A stretch of DNA of 41,738 bases from Flavobacteriales bacterium. Its GTDB lineage: Bacteria; Bacteroidota; Bacteroidia; Flavobacteriales_D; Crocinitomicaceae. Below, one piece after another: positions 34,140-41,738 of the stretch. The stretch lies in contig VEQH01000036.1 of assembly GCA_018883325.1 (NCBI GenBank), forward strand, positions 1 through 41,738, in the 5' to 3' direction. The notes below the pieces were generated by a model. It searched no databases. It saw nothing but the letters and a program-made list of their open reading frames with translations, and was not told the DNA's origin. The first letter of the stretch is position 1; each line of letters starts with the position of its first letter. Both the position numbers and the translations under genes were made by a program.

Positions 34140-34370
34140 ATGAAAAATCAATTAGAACGAATTACAATTAATCCTGAAATTTGTCATGGAAAACCTTGTA
34201 TTAGAGGAATGCGTTGGCCCATTGAAGTTATTTTGAATTTAATGGGTTCTGGAATGTCACAAGAAGAAATACTAGAAGATCATCCTGAATTGGAAAAAGA
34301 GGACATTTTGGCTTGTTTAAATTTTGCGAAATTATTTATGTCAGGGTATTCAATCAAGGACCTTGCATAA
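34140..34370 (+). CDS. DUF433 antitoxin (VapB45-like)
   Basis: 76-aa DUF433 protein with the family hallmark ITINPEICHGKPCIRGMRWP (residues ~8-27) and a small HTH-like helical part (MSQEEILEDHPELEKEDILACL). In the family it pairs with a DUF5615 PIN-like toxin encoded just downstream, as here (ATG 3 nt past its stop). The toxin gene is frameshifted, so this antitoxin may be orphaned. Confidence 0.85.
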   Translation: MKNQLERITINPEICHGKPCIRGMRWPIEVILNLMGSGMSQEEILEDHPELEKEDILACLNFAKLFMSGYSIKDLA

Positions 34371-34372
34371 TA

Positions 34373-34734
34373 ATGAAGGTTCTTTGCGACGTTCATTTTA
34401 CTTATAACATGTTCGGTTTTTGAATTACAACCAAATAGAGTCTATTCATGTTAATGATATTTTAGATCGATGGTATACAAAAGATAAAGATATTACCATC
34501 TATGCAGACACTTATGATTACATAGTATTCACAAAGGATGCAGATTTTCGAAATTCTCATTTTTTATCTCAAACACCGAAGAAGCTAATAAAATTAAGTT
34601 TAGGTAATATTTCAACAGAACAGTTAATAAGAATACTTACTGATAACATAGAAAAGATACGTAAAATTTGTGTCAATAATCAGTTTATCATTGAAATTAA
34701 CCCCAATCTAATTAGTTATTCAATCAATGAGTAA
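34373..34734 (+). pseudogene. DUF5615 PIN-like toxin, frameshifted at a T5 run
   Basis: The ATG at 34373 opens MKVLCDVHFTYNMFGF and ends in TGA at 34421-34423. The -1 frame from the T5 run (34417-34421) continues LNYNQIESIHVNDILDRWY, then TKDADFRN and KKLIKLSLGNIS, all matching the DUF5615 pattern of Asp-rich PIN-like toxins. One missing T explains the break: with six T the frames join as FGFLNYN. A single-tRNA -1 slip on TTT before the stop could in principle restore a little full-length protein. Most likely a recently broken toxin of about 120 aa. Confidence 0.75.
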
Positions 34735-34878
34735 AAAATCAAAATGAGAGAAGAATAAGGCCTCTCATTGTAAAATATTGCTTCTGAATTCTAAAATTTA
34801 CGAAATCAATTGCTACACGTCTTTCTAATATACAATTTCACAGATTTAAACCATTGAAATGGTAGATGAATGTGTTTT

Positions 34879-34918
34879 CCATCCCATAGGGTTTTTTAAA
34901 CCCAACCCTATGGGATGG
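34879..34918. repeat. Perfect 15-bp inverted repeat (hairpin) at the kynU side of the island
   Basis: CCATCCCATAGGGTT (34879-34893), a 10-nt spacer, then its exact reverse complement (34904-34918). It lies 30 bp past the kynU stop. There is no T-run after the stem on either strand, so it is not a classical terminator, although it could still end or stabilise kynU mRNA. The gap 34735-34947 holds nothing else recognised. Confidence 0.75.
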
Positions 34919-34947
34919 ATTATGGGTTTTCAAAATGGATTTAATGA

Positions 34948-36222
34948 TTATTGAATCGCTTCTGCCAGCAACTGCCCAAACCAAAAACAATCTTCAAAGG
35001 AATTATAAAGCGGCGCAGGAGCAATACGAATCACATTTGGTTCACGCCAATCAGCAACAACACCTAAATCTGAAAGTGCATTGAAAAGTGCTTTTCCTTG
35101 ACCTTTTGCTGCGATGGATAACTGCGCACCACGTTGTGTTTTGTCTTTTGGAGTGATCAATTCAAACGTACATTTTTCTTTATTTTTCTCAGAAATATCT
35201 TCGATCACAAATTCCATGTAAGCAGTCATTAAATCGCGTTTTGCACCAATTCGGTCCATACCTGCTTCTTCAAAAATCTCCAAACTTGCCAATTGTACAG
35301 CCATTCCGAGAACTGGTGCGTTGCTCAATTGCCAACCTTCAGCGCCTGGCATTGGTTCAAATCCTGGCTCCATTTGGAAACGTTTTTCTTTGTTGTAACC
35401 CCACCAACCAGCGAAACGTGGCAAATCTTTATTATTAGCGTGGCGTTCGTGAACAAACATTCCAGAAACACCGCCCGGCGAAGAATTCAAGTATTTGTAA
35501 CCACACCAAGCAGCAAAGTCAACATTCCAATCGTGGAGTTTTAAATTGATATTACCAGCAGCATGTGCTAAATCAAAACCAACCATCGCTCCGACTTTAT
35601 GTCCAGCTTCCGTGATAGTTTTCATATCAAATAATTGACCTGTGTAATAATTAACGCCGCCAATCATCACCAATGCTAATTCGTCGCCTAATTCTTCGAT
35701 TTTTGCTAATATATCTTCCAAACGAATTAAATTTTCACCTTCACGCGGTGCAATTTCTACCAAATGTTCGTTGGATAAACCGTGAAATTTCACTTGTGAT
35801 TCTAAAGCGTATTGATCGCTTGGAAATGCTTTTGCTTCACACAAAATTTTTGTTCTCTTTCCTTTCGGTTGGTAAAACGAAACCATTAATAAATGCAAGT
35901 TCGTTGTTAAGGAATGTGTCACCACGACTTCGATTGGCAATGCACCCACCACATTTGCAGTTAGTTGCGTTAAATTTTCATGGTATGCAAACCAAGGTCG
36001 CTCTGCTAAAAAATGTCCTTCTACCCCAAATTTCGCCCAATTTGCCAATTCTTCGTTAACGTATTCCACCGCTTTTTTAGGTTGTAATCCCAATGAATTT
36101 CCAGTAAAGTAGCGAACCGTTTTCTCGTGGAAAGTTGGAAAATTAAATTTCGCACGAAATTCTTTCAAAGGGTCTTGTGCATCTAATTTTTTAGCGAATT
36201 CAAGGGTGTTTTCAAACAACAT
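34948..36222 (-). CDS. kynU: Kynureninase
   Basis: PLP-dependent hydrolase cleaving L-kynurenine (or 3-hydroxykynurenine) to anthranilate (or 3-hydroxyanthranilate) and alanine, in tryptophan breakdown or de novo NAD synthesis. The 424-aa protein shows [14 protein letters not shown] near residue 38, [14 protein letters not shown] (PLP phosphate site), [11 protein letters not shown] with the PLP-stacking Asp region, and the Schiff-base lysine in [13 protein letters not shown]. Complete, with its last 113 codons duplicated as a remnant at 31040. Divergent from hemL with a shared promoter region. No other kynurenine-pathway gene is in the window. Confidence 0.95.
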   Translation of the reverse strand: MLFENTLEFAKKLDAQDPLKEFRAKFNFPTFHEKTVRYFTGNSLGLQPKKAVEYVNEELANWAKFGVEGHFLAERPWFAYHENLTQLTANVVGALPIEVVVTHSLTTNLHLLMVSFYQPKGKRTKILCEAKAFPSDQYALESQVKFHGLSNEHLVEIAPREGENLIRLEDILAKIEELGDELALVMIGGVNYYTGQLFDMKTITEAGHKVGAMVGFDLAHAAGNINLKLHDWNVDFAAWCGYKYLNSSPGGVSGMFVHERHANNKDLPRFAGWWGYNKEKRFQMEPGFEPMPGAEGWQLSNAPVLGMAVQLASLEIFEEAGMDRIGAKRDLMTAYMEFVIEDISEKNKEKCTFELITPKDKTQRGAQLSIAAKGQGKALFNALSDLGVVADWREPNVIRIAPAPLYNSFEDCFWFGQLLAEAIQ

Positions 36223-36239
36223 AAGCGGGTTTTAATTGT

Positions 36240-36265
36240 TACTTTTGTAAAGTTTTACAAATATA
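36240..36265. promoter_or_regulatory. Back-to-back -7 boxes with palindrome between kynU and hemL
   Basis: Plus strand TACTTTTG (36240-36247) serves hemL, 26 nt before its ATG. Minus strand TATATTTG (36258-36265) serves kynU, 35 nt before its ATG. Between and across them runs TTTGTAAAG-TTTTACAAA (36244-36261), palindromic at 16 of 18 positions. It may simply reflect the two overlapping promoters or may be a regulator site. Confidence 0.55.
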
Positions 36266-36273
36266 TATAACAA

Positions 36274-37581
36274 ATGAGTACTAAAGCGCCAATCAAAAGA
36301 ACAGTTTCCGAAACCTTATTTACAGCCTCTAAAAAATTCTTCCCTGGTGGAGTTAATTCACCCGTTAGAGCTTTCAAATCAGTGGGAGGAACACCATTGT
36401 TTATTAAAAAAGGAGACGGTGCGCGCATTTGGGACGAAGACGACAACGAATTCATTGATTTTTGTTGCAGTTGGGGACCACTTATTTTAGGACACAATCA
36501 TCCGCATGTATTTGAATCCATTGTTTCAACCTTGCAAAATGGAGCTAGTTTTGGTGCGCCAACTCGCAAAGAAAACGACCTTGCGAAATTCATTTTAGAC
36601 CGAATTCCATTCATTGATAAATTGCGTTTTGTAAGCTCGGGAACAGAAGCTGTAATGTCGGCGATTCGTTTAGCGAGAGGATTTACAAACAAAAATAAAA
36701 TTGTAAAATTTGACGGTTGCTACCACGGTCATGTGGACGCTTTGTTGGTGAATGCTGGAAGCGGATTGGTTACCTTGGGAACTTCGTCAAGTGCGGGTGT
36801 GCCCGAAGTTTTGGCAAACGAAACCTTGGTTTTACCATTAAATGATTTGGAAGCTTTACGCACGTGTTTGGAAAATTACCACCACGATATTGCTTGTATC
36901 ATCATTGAACCTGTTCCTGCGAATAACGGTTTGTTGTTGCAAGACGGTGTGTTTTTGAAACAATTACGTGAGTTGTGTACCGAGTTCAAAGTGCTATTGA
37001 TTTTTGACGAAGTAATTTCTGGTTTCCGCGTTTCATTTGGTGGTGCATCGGAATTATATGGTATTCAACCAGATATCGTGACTTATGGAAAAATCATTGG
37101 TGGCGGTTTACCTGTTGGAGCTTATGGTGCGAAAAATGAAATTATGGCATTTGTTTCCCCAGATGGTCCCGTTTATCAAGCTGGAACTTTATCGGGAAAT
37201 CCAGTTGCAATGGCTGCAGGTTTGGCGCAGTTAGAAATCTGTGCACAAGAAGATTTTTATGCGAAGCAAGAAGCTAAAACGAAGTTCATGGTCGCGCAAT
37301 TAAACGAACACGCAGCAGCGCATAATTATCCTGTGGAAATCGTTTCGATTGGTTCTATATTTTGGTTTTCATTCAACGGACATAAAAAAATTCAAGCTGC
37401 GAGTCAAATCAATCCAGACATGAGTAAATTCAATGAATTGCACCATTTCTTATTGAACGAAGGCGTTTACTTTGGCCCAAGTGGTTATGAAGTTGGTTTC
37501 ATTTCTGAAGCTCATCAAGTAAGCGACTTAGAATTCGCGATTGATAAAATCAAGTTGGGATTTGATGCGATTTATGGATAG
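36274..37581 (+). CDS. hemL: Glutamate-1-semialdehyde 2,1-aminomutase
   Basis: PLP enzyme that converts glutamate-1-semialdehyde to 5-aminolevulinate in the C5 heme pathway. 435 aa with the family start KFFPGGVNSPVRAFK (residues ~19-33), SSGTEAVMSAIRLARG near 122, GCYHGHVDALLV near 149, FDEVISGFRVSFGGA near 246 and the PLP lysine in TYGKIIGGGLPVGAYG near 272. Complete. Overlapped at its 3' end by the GNAT gene by 8 bp. Confidence 0.96.
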   Translation: MSTKAPIKRTVSETLFTASKKFFPGGVNSPVRAFKSVGGTPLFIKKGDGARIWDEDDNEFIDFCCSWGPLILGHNHPHVFESIVSTLQNGASFGAPTRKENDLAKFILDRIPFIDKLRFVSSGTEAVMSAIRLARGFTNKNKIVKFDGCYHGHVDALLVNAGSGLVTLGTSSSAGVPEVLANETLVLPLNDLEALRTCLENYHHDIACIIIEPVPANNGLLLQDGVFLKQLRELCTEFKVLLIFDEVISGFRVSFGGASELYGIQPDIVTYGKIIGGGLPVGAYGAKNEIMAFVSPDGPVYQAGTLSGNPVAMAAGLAQLEICAQEDFYAKQEAKTKFMVAQLNEHAAAHNYPVEIVSIGSIFWFSFNGHKKIQAASQINPDMSKFNELHHFLLNEGVYFGPSGYEVGFISEAHQVSDLEFAIDKIKLGFDAIYG

Positions 37582-38098
37582 AACAAAGATATCCATCCAA
37601 AAAATCTCTCTTAACAATCTTGAAACGCTTCAAGCCATTTCTAGCCTGACATTTTATGAAACGTTTGCGGAAGTGAACACGAAAGAAAACATGTCGAATT
37701 ATTTGGAAAATGAACTTTCATTAGAAAAATTGCGACTTGAATTAAGCAATCCATTTTCGGAATTTTACTTTGCTTATTGCAAAAAGGAAGTGATTGGTTA
37801 TTTGAAAATCAATTTTGAATCGGCACAAACAGAGCAAAAAACCGCAAATTCACTAGAAATTGAGCGAATTTATGTGCGCAAAGAATATTTAGGTAAAAAT
37901 ATTGGTCAATCATTATTAGAAGCTGCTTTCCAAATTGCTCGAGCAAAAGACTTAGAAAATGTTTGGTTAGGAGTTTGGGAAGAGAACAAGCGCGCCATTC
38001 GTTTTTACGAGAAAAATGATTTCATTGCGTTTGATAAACATATTTTTTTGCTCGGTGAAGATGCACAAACGGATATTTTGATGCGTAGAAAATTATAA
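37574..38098 (+). CDS. GNAT-family N-acetyltransferase
   Basis: 174-aa acetyl-CoA-dependent acetyltransferase. The GNAT core is visible: strand EFYFAYCKKEVIGYLKINF, then IERIYVRKEYLGKNIGQSLLEAA (acetyl-CoA loop, R-x2-G-like YLGKNIG), and VWLGVWEENKRAIRFYEKNDF near the end. ATG 37574, inside the last codons of hemL, is chosen over an upstream TTG at 37541; ATG 37565 is also possible. Substrate unknown. Its stop overlaps the convergent flavin-reductase-like gene by 6 bp. Confidence 0.87.
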   Translation: MDRTKISIQKISLNNLETLQAISSLTFYETFAEVNTKENMSNYLENELSLEKLRLELSNPFSEFYFAYCKKEVIGYLKINFESAQTEQKTANSLEIERIYVRKEYLGKNIGQSLLEAAFQIARAKDLENVWLGVWEENKRAIRFYEKNDFIAFDKHIFLLGEDAQTDILMRRKL

Positions 38099-38728
38099 TT
38101 TCTCTTTCACTTCTTGATTTACGCGTGCATATTCAAAGCGCTTCAAAAGTTGAGGTAATGCGTAGCCGTCTAAACCATTAATCGCAACAACATTTACTTT
38201 GTCTAGTTGGAGCCATTTGTCTTCGCGGTCCAAAATAGCATCGTAGTAAATCGCTTCGATGGAAGCAATAATGTGAATCGTGTTGTTTTCTACAATCGGA
38301 TATTCATTCACATAACGACACAGTAACCGCACCGGACTACCTTTTACAAAAGGAATTTCAAAATCATCCAAATATTCTTCTTCTAAATCTGTCATTTCAA
38401 ATTCTGAAATAGTTGCAGGATAGGAAGCTGATGTTTGATGCGCTGCCGAAATCATGTTTTCTGAAATCGCATTTACCGATAAAAAACCAGTTTCTTTTAG
38501 GTTTGTATATGTATCTCTTGGAATCGTGTTTGGTCGAAGAATAAATCCCAATAACGCAGGGTCACTTCCTAAATGTGTAACACTTGAAAATACTGCCACA
38601 TTGCTAATTCCATCGGCTGATTTCGTCGCGATTAAGTTCGCTGATTTGTAACCCATGCAACTATTGATTAAATTCAATCGAGGAATTTTACTGAATTGGC
38701 TAAAGGTTTCTTTGGTTAGTTTAATCAT
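38093..38728 (-). CDS. Flavin reductase-like (FMN-binding split-barrel) protein
   Basis: 211-aa protein of the flavin reductase/DUF447-like split-barrel fold. Seen: SANLIATKSADGISNVAVFSSVTHLGSDPALLGFILRP, in which the SS-x-T-x-LGSDP-x-LLGF pattern is typical of FMN binding, then DTYTNLKETGFLSVNAI. Typical substrates are FMN or unknown. The frame is open to a GTG at 38785, but homology-like sequence starts at MIKLTKETFSQF, so ATG 38728 is chosen. Confidence 0.85.
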   Translation of the reverse strand: MIKLTKETFSQFSKIPRLNLINSCMGYKSANLIATKSADGISNVAVFSSVTHLGSDPALLGFILRPNTIPRDTYTNLKETGFLSVNAISENMISAAHQTSASYPATISEFEMTDLEEEYLDDFEIPFVKGSPVRLLCRYVNEYPIVENNTIHIIASIEAIYYDAILDREDKWLQLDKVNVVAINGLDGYALPQLLKRFEYARVNQEVKEKL

Positions 38729-38831
38729 CTTTTTAATTGCTTTCAGGAATAACAGAAAGCTTTCCATCTTGTTTAAAAAGCACAAGATTAAAGCAAAAAT
38801 CTAAACACTTAATTTGGTTTACAAACTTCAT

Positions 38832-40301
38832 TTATTTTCTTTTCTGATTCACGTGTTTAGCTAAAATTCGTTTTCCCTCGCTTTTCACTAAGGAAGTACT
38901 TCGAAACGACCAAACAATATCGCTTGCTTTCTTGCGTGTTTCTTCAATATCGACGATTGGTTTTGGATAATCAACACCTATTTTACATTGATAAAATTCT
39001 TGTTCAATTTCACTTAATTTCCAAGGTTCATGAATTAAATGTGCTGGAATGTGCTCTAATTCGGGTAACCATTGTTTGATAAACGCACCTTCCGGATCGT
39101 GGTCTTCCGAGTTTTTTATGGGATTGTAAATGCGTATGGTATTGATTCCAGTAACCCCTGATTGCATTTGTAACTGAGGGTAATGAATGCCTGGTTCATA
39201 ATCTAAAAATTGCCGTGCGAGAAAATGTAAGTCGCGCCAATCTTGCCATAAATTGAAGACAAAAAAAGAAACGACCATCGCGCGCATTCGGAAATTGATG
39301 TAACCTGTTTGTACCACACAACGCATACAAGCATCAACGATTGGAACCCCTGTTTTTCCTTCTTGCCAGGCTTTGATGTAAGTTTCATTGCGCTGTTTTT
39401 CTAAGTTGTTATAAGCTTTGTTGACATTTTCAAATTCCATACTGCATTCATCTTCAAATTTTTGTATGAAATGGCAATGCCAATGCAATCTCGAAATGAA
39501 ATTGTCCAATGCACGTTTGTTCTTCGAGGTTTTGTAATGTTGTTGCGTGTACAAATAAACCATTCGCATACTGATATTTCCATAAGTTAAATACGGTGAA
39601 ATCCTGCTACAGCCTTTTCTACTCAACATAGGTTTTGAAATGTGTTTGCTGTAATTTACATGACGCTCTTCTAAAAAACTTTTCAAATACCTCCAAGCCA
39701 AGGTTTCGCCTCCTTCTTGGAAGTTTTTGTTGCGTATGGTAATCGACGATGGTAACTCAGGGCCTTTCAATTGATTATAAAACTCCGGTTCAAGTTGAAG
39801 GAAATGCGATTTTTCTTCATCAATCAATTTTGGTTCAGAAGTCATTGTTTCTTTCCAACGCTTTTCCCAATCGCTTCTATTTTTTAATTTTCGAATGATA
39901 CCATTGGTGCGACTTTCTTTCCAATTGATGATTTGTTCTTTGAAGAAAGTTTGCATCTGAATATCTCTATCAAAGGTCAGTTTGTTGCCAATTTCTTGAT
40001 GTGAGAAAACAGTTTGAATAGCAAACTCTTCATTTAATCGTTGAAAAACAGGTAGCGTTTCGGAATGAAAAATGTAAACTTCTCGATTGAAAGATTGCAA
40101 CTTCACGTTCATATCCTTCAAAGATTCATAAACAAAACGCCAATGACGCACATCGCTATCGTCGTGAGCCATCACGCTAGGTTCGAAACAATACAAAAGC
40201 AAAATCGGGTGCGTTTCTTTTTGCGCCAAAAACAAAGGTTCGTGGTCGGTAAAACGCAAATCGCGCTTGAACCAAACGATATTTATTTTTTGTTTTTGCA
40301 T
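38832..40301 (-). CDS. Photolyase/cryptochrome family protein
   Basis: 489-aa flavoprotein of the photolyase/cryptochrome family, which uses blue light for DNA repair or signalling. The alpha/beta N-domain begins [18 protein letters not shown]; the FAD domain shows [17 protein letters not shown] and [49 protein letters not shown], and [30 protein letters not shown]. The segment that in class I photolyases reads like NNGGWQWxAGTG is here [10 protein letters not shown], so it belongs to a divergent subgroup. ATG 40301 is chosen from homology; an in-frame ATG at 40337 is possible. Follows the SDR gene closely. Confidence 0.87.
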   Translation of the reverse strand: MQKQKINIVWFKRDLRFTDHEPLFLAQKETHPILLLYCFEPSVMAHDDSDVRHWRFVYESLKDMNVKLQSFNREVYIFHSETLPVFQRLNEEFAIQTVFSHQEIGNKLTFDRDIQMQTFFKEQIINWKESRTNGIIRKLKNRSDWEKRWKETMTSEPKLIDEEKSHFLQLEPEFYNQLKGPELPSSITIRNKNFQEGGETLAWRYLKSFLEERHVNYSKHISKPMLSRKGCSRISPYLTYGNISMRMVYLYTQQHYKTSKNKRALDNFISRLHWHCHFIQKFEDECSMEFENVNKAYNNLEKQRNETYIKAWQEGKTGVPIVDACMRCVVQTGYINFRMRAMVVSFFVFNLWQDWRDLHFLARQFLDYEPGIHYPQLQMQSGVTGINTIRIYNPIKNSEDHDPEGAFIKQWLPELEHIPAHLIHEPWKLSEIEQEFYQCKIGVDYPKPIVDIEETRKKASDIVWSFRSTSLVKSEGKRILAKHVNQKRK

Positions 40302-40343
40302 TGAGTCGGGAATACCTCTTAATTCAACATCAAGCATCAAACA

Positions 40344-41033
40344 TCAAGCATTCTTAATGCTTCCCATTCCGCCATCCACGTGCATAATTTGACCAGAAAT
40401 CCACTGACTTTTCTCTGAAAGTAAGAATTCTACCATATTCGCCAAGTCTGCTGGAGTGCCCACTTTTTTCAACGGATGACGATTAGTACTTGCTTCCATT
40501 TTTTCTGGAGAATTTAACAATCTATCCGCTAAAGGAGTATTGGTTAAAGAAGGAGCGATGCAATTCACTCGAATTTTCGGTGCGAATTCAGCAGCCAAAG
40601 AACGAGTTAAACCTTCTATTGCACCTTTACTTACAGCTATAGAGGAGTGAAAAGGCATTCCTGTTTGAACAGCTACTGTGCTAAATAAAACAATCGAAGC
40701 TTTGTCAGATAATTGTAAGTTAGGAGCGTAAGTTTGAATACTTTTTATCGCACCCAATACATTAATATTGAAATCATTTAAAAAGTCATTTTCCTTCAAG
40801 CTTCGAAAGGGTTTAAGATTAATCGTTCCTGGAAAATAAACCAAACCGTCGATTACACCTTCTAATTTTGGAAAACTTGTTTCACTGTTGAATGTATGTT
40901 CATAAAACTCTGTAAATGGTGCATTTGGTTCGTTTCTTGAAATGGAAATTATGCGTTTGTTCTTTGCAGAAAGTGCTTTTGCGACTTCTTTTGCAACGGC
41001 CGAAGAAGCTCCAATAAGTAAAGTTGTTTTCAT
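40344..41033 (-). CDS. Short-chain dehydrogenase/reductase
   Basis: 229-aa classical SDR oxidoreductase: N-terminal LLIGASSAVAKEVAKAL (a variant of TGxxxGIG, Gly positions partly replaced), SIVLFSTVAVQ with the catalytic Ser region, the active-site lysine in SSIAVSKGAIEGLTRSLAAE and C-terminal QWISGQIMHVDGGMGSI. The residue 4 before the Lys is Ile/Ala rather than Tyr (S-S-I-A-V-S-K), so the usual YxxxK Tyr seems absent, which is notable. Upstream of and probably cotranscribed with the photolyase gene. Confidence 0.83.
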   Translation of the reverse strand: MKTTLLIGASSAVAKEVAKALSAKNKRIISISRNEPNAPFTEFYEHTFNSETSFPKLEGVIDGLVYFPGTINLKPFRSLKENDFLNDFNINVLGAIKSIQTYAPNLQLSDKASIVLFSTVAVQTGMPFHSSIAVSKGAIEGLTRSLAAEFAPKIRVNCIAPSLTNTPLADRLLNSPEKMEASTNRHPLKKVGTPADLANMVEFLLSEKSQWISGQIMHVDGGMGSIKNA

Positions 41034-41545
41034 AATTGTATAACATCTTTATTAAGAATTTGTTGATTTTGAGATTTACACCTTTTTAAAAACACGAAGC
41101 GAACTTTGTATTTTTTAATCCATTTTCTTTGAAAACTGTTATTTATTTTAGATTAAAATGGTTCTTTTTAACTAATGTTTTTGAAGTAAAACGAAATTAA
41201 AAGTCACTTTATTAAAAAATTAATCAATTAAAGTAATTTTAGAATAAATAAATCCTTTTCTAATTTGGAATTTTCTTTATTGAATAAAGGAAATAGTATT
41301 TTTTGTAAGTAATAAATGTTTCATTTAACTAGGAATAATTTATAATCTTTTTTCTTTGATTTTTAATATAATTGTTAGTTTTTAAAATTTTTAAAGAGAT
41401 TTTAGTTAATTGCCTTAAAGTGTCGGTTAAGTAAAATATTTCGATAAAAATCGCCTTAAAATTGTTCAAAAATGGTCTTTTCTAGAACATTATTCTTTTG
41501 AGAATTTTATTTCATAATTGGATAATGTCCTGAAAACCTTACTTT
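41034..41545. other. AT-rich intergenic gap with no recognised gene
   Basis: About 510 bp of very AT-rich sequence with stops in all frames, no tRNA-like clover leaf and no convincing -7 box for either strand. Could hold a small RNA, but nothing supports that by eye. Confidence 0.6.
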
Positions 41546-41736
41546 GGGTCTGCTGAAAAACACAAAATCTTTATTTTATCTTGTGTTTAGATGATATTAT
41601 TTTGTTAGTCAGAAATAAACCATCTTCTTCGTTGCAGTCACCACGGAGTAGCACCGAAGGTAAATCGAAGTATTATTATACATCTTCATTGACTGCGTCT
41701 AGAATCTGGCTCATTTCTGACTTTTTCAGCAGACCC
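41546..41736. mobile_element. Nested inverted-repeat element at the window edge (~191 bp)
   Basis: Ends are GGGTCTGCTGAAAAA (41546-41560) and its exact reverse complement (41722-41736). A second, inner pair reads AGTCAGAAATAAACCA on the left (41607-41622) and AGTCAGAAATGAGCCA from the right, and a third GCAGTCA...TGACTGC. On the right the outer and second repeats are continuous, while on the left they are split by 46 bp that itself forms a hairpin (AAACACAA...TTGTGTTT). No transposase frame. The right target duplication is cut by the window end. Likely a MITE or decayed IS. Confidence 0.7.
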
Positions 41737-41738
41737 TA

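Larger units (their letters stand above)
31382..34947. mobile_element. Accessory island inserted at the 3' end of kynU
   Basis: The 3.6-kb stretch lies between the intact kynU stop (34948) and the diverged kynU-end remnant (31040-31381). Cargo: FISUMP-domain secreted protein, Cys-rich 108-aa protein, XRE regulator, DUF433/DUF5615 pair, a terminator near one edge and a long hairpin near the other. No integrase or transposase is seen. The island genes look more AT-rich than neighbours by eye. Boundaries are set by where kynU similarity stops and are approximate. Confidence 0.75.

Noticed and set aside
34879..34918. The 15-bp hairpin as a standard Rho-independent terminator
   Set aside because: No T-run follows the stem on either strand; listed as a hairpin of unknown role.
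40322..40346. Short tandem-like repeats (TGATGTT/TGATGCT) between the SDR and photolyase genes
   Set aside because: Only three imperfect units, overlapping a stop and possible start codons; best taken as chance or as part of a coupled start region.
1..41738. tRNA, rRNA, riboswitch or CRISPR array
   Set aside because: No clover-leaf arms with TTCGA-type loops outside genes, no spaced direct repeats and no riboswitch-like leader were found by eye; a covariance-model search was not possible.

Overview
The window looks like a chromosomal segment of an AT-rich member of the Bacteroidota, most likely Flavobacteriia. Most genes that follow a gap carry the Bacteroidota sigma-A -7 box (TAnnTTTG) just upstream of the start codon, and Shine-Dalgarno sites are scarce. 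The protein families also fit: a FISUMP-domain protein, WbpA/B/D/E-type sugar genes, a FucP-type MFS transporter and an RluA-like protein with a coiled-coil insert. Genus cannot be read from the sequence by eye.

Left part (1-26.9 kb), mostly ordinary chromosome: a truncated hemoglobin and a divergent 1343-aa secreted protein; rseP-rsgA-dtd; a convergent pair encoding an outer-membrane barrel protein and waaA (Kdo transfer to lipid A). From 9.6 to 17 kb a tightly packed operon encodes nucleotide-sugar enzymes: a WbpE/WbpD/WbpB set, a sugar-6-dehydrogenase, a UXS-type decarboxylase, RfbB, a PHP-type tyrosine phosphatase and a SixA-like phosphatase. Together these point to a diacetamido-uronic-acid-type sugar for surface polysaccharide. 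An enoyl-CoA hydratase, a Wzx-like flippase, dxs, a sugar permease, a peptide-type binding lipoprotein, an RluA-family pseudouridine synthase and a small membrane protein follow.

Middle (26.9-34.95 kb), accessory hot spot threaded through the core genes asnS, mazG-like, a degenerate DEAD-box-like gene and kynU. Three toxin-antitoxin modules lie here and each has a broken toxin: a YafQ toxin split by a 265-bp inverted-repeat element with a 5-bp target duplication, a RelE/YoeB-like toxin cut after about 11 codons, and a DUF5615-type toxin with a frameshift at a T5 run. Two insertions sit exactly behind the 3' ends of core genes, and beyond each lies a second, mostly silently diverged copy of that gene's C-terminal coding end (19 codons for asnS, 114 codons including stop for kynU). 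The kynU insertion is about 3.6 kb. It holds a secreted FISUMP protein with an embedded four-cysteine cluster, a Cys-rich 108-aa protein, an XRE regulator with a likely operator, the DUF433/DUF5615 pair and a 15-bp perfect hairpin at one edge. This arrangement is the most interesting thing in the window: it resembles insertion with long target duplication, probably through recombination with a related donor.

Right part (34.9-41.7 kb): kynU and hemL diverge from a shared palindromic promoter region. They are followed by a GNAT acetyltransferase, a flavin-reductase-like protein, an unusual photolyase/cryptochrome with an upstream SDR gene, and an AT-rich gap ending in a nested inverted-repeat element that reaches the window edge.
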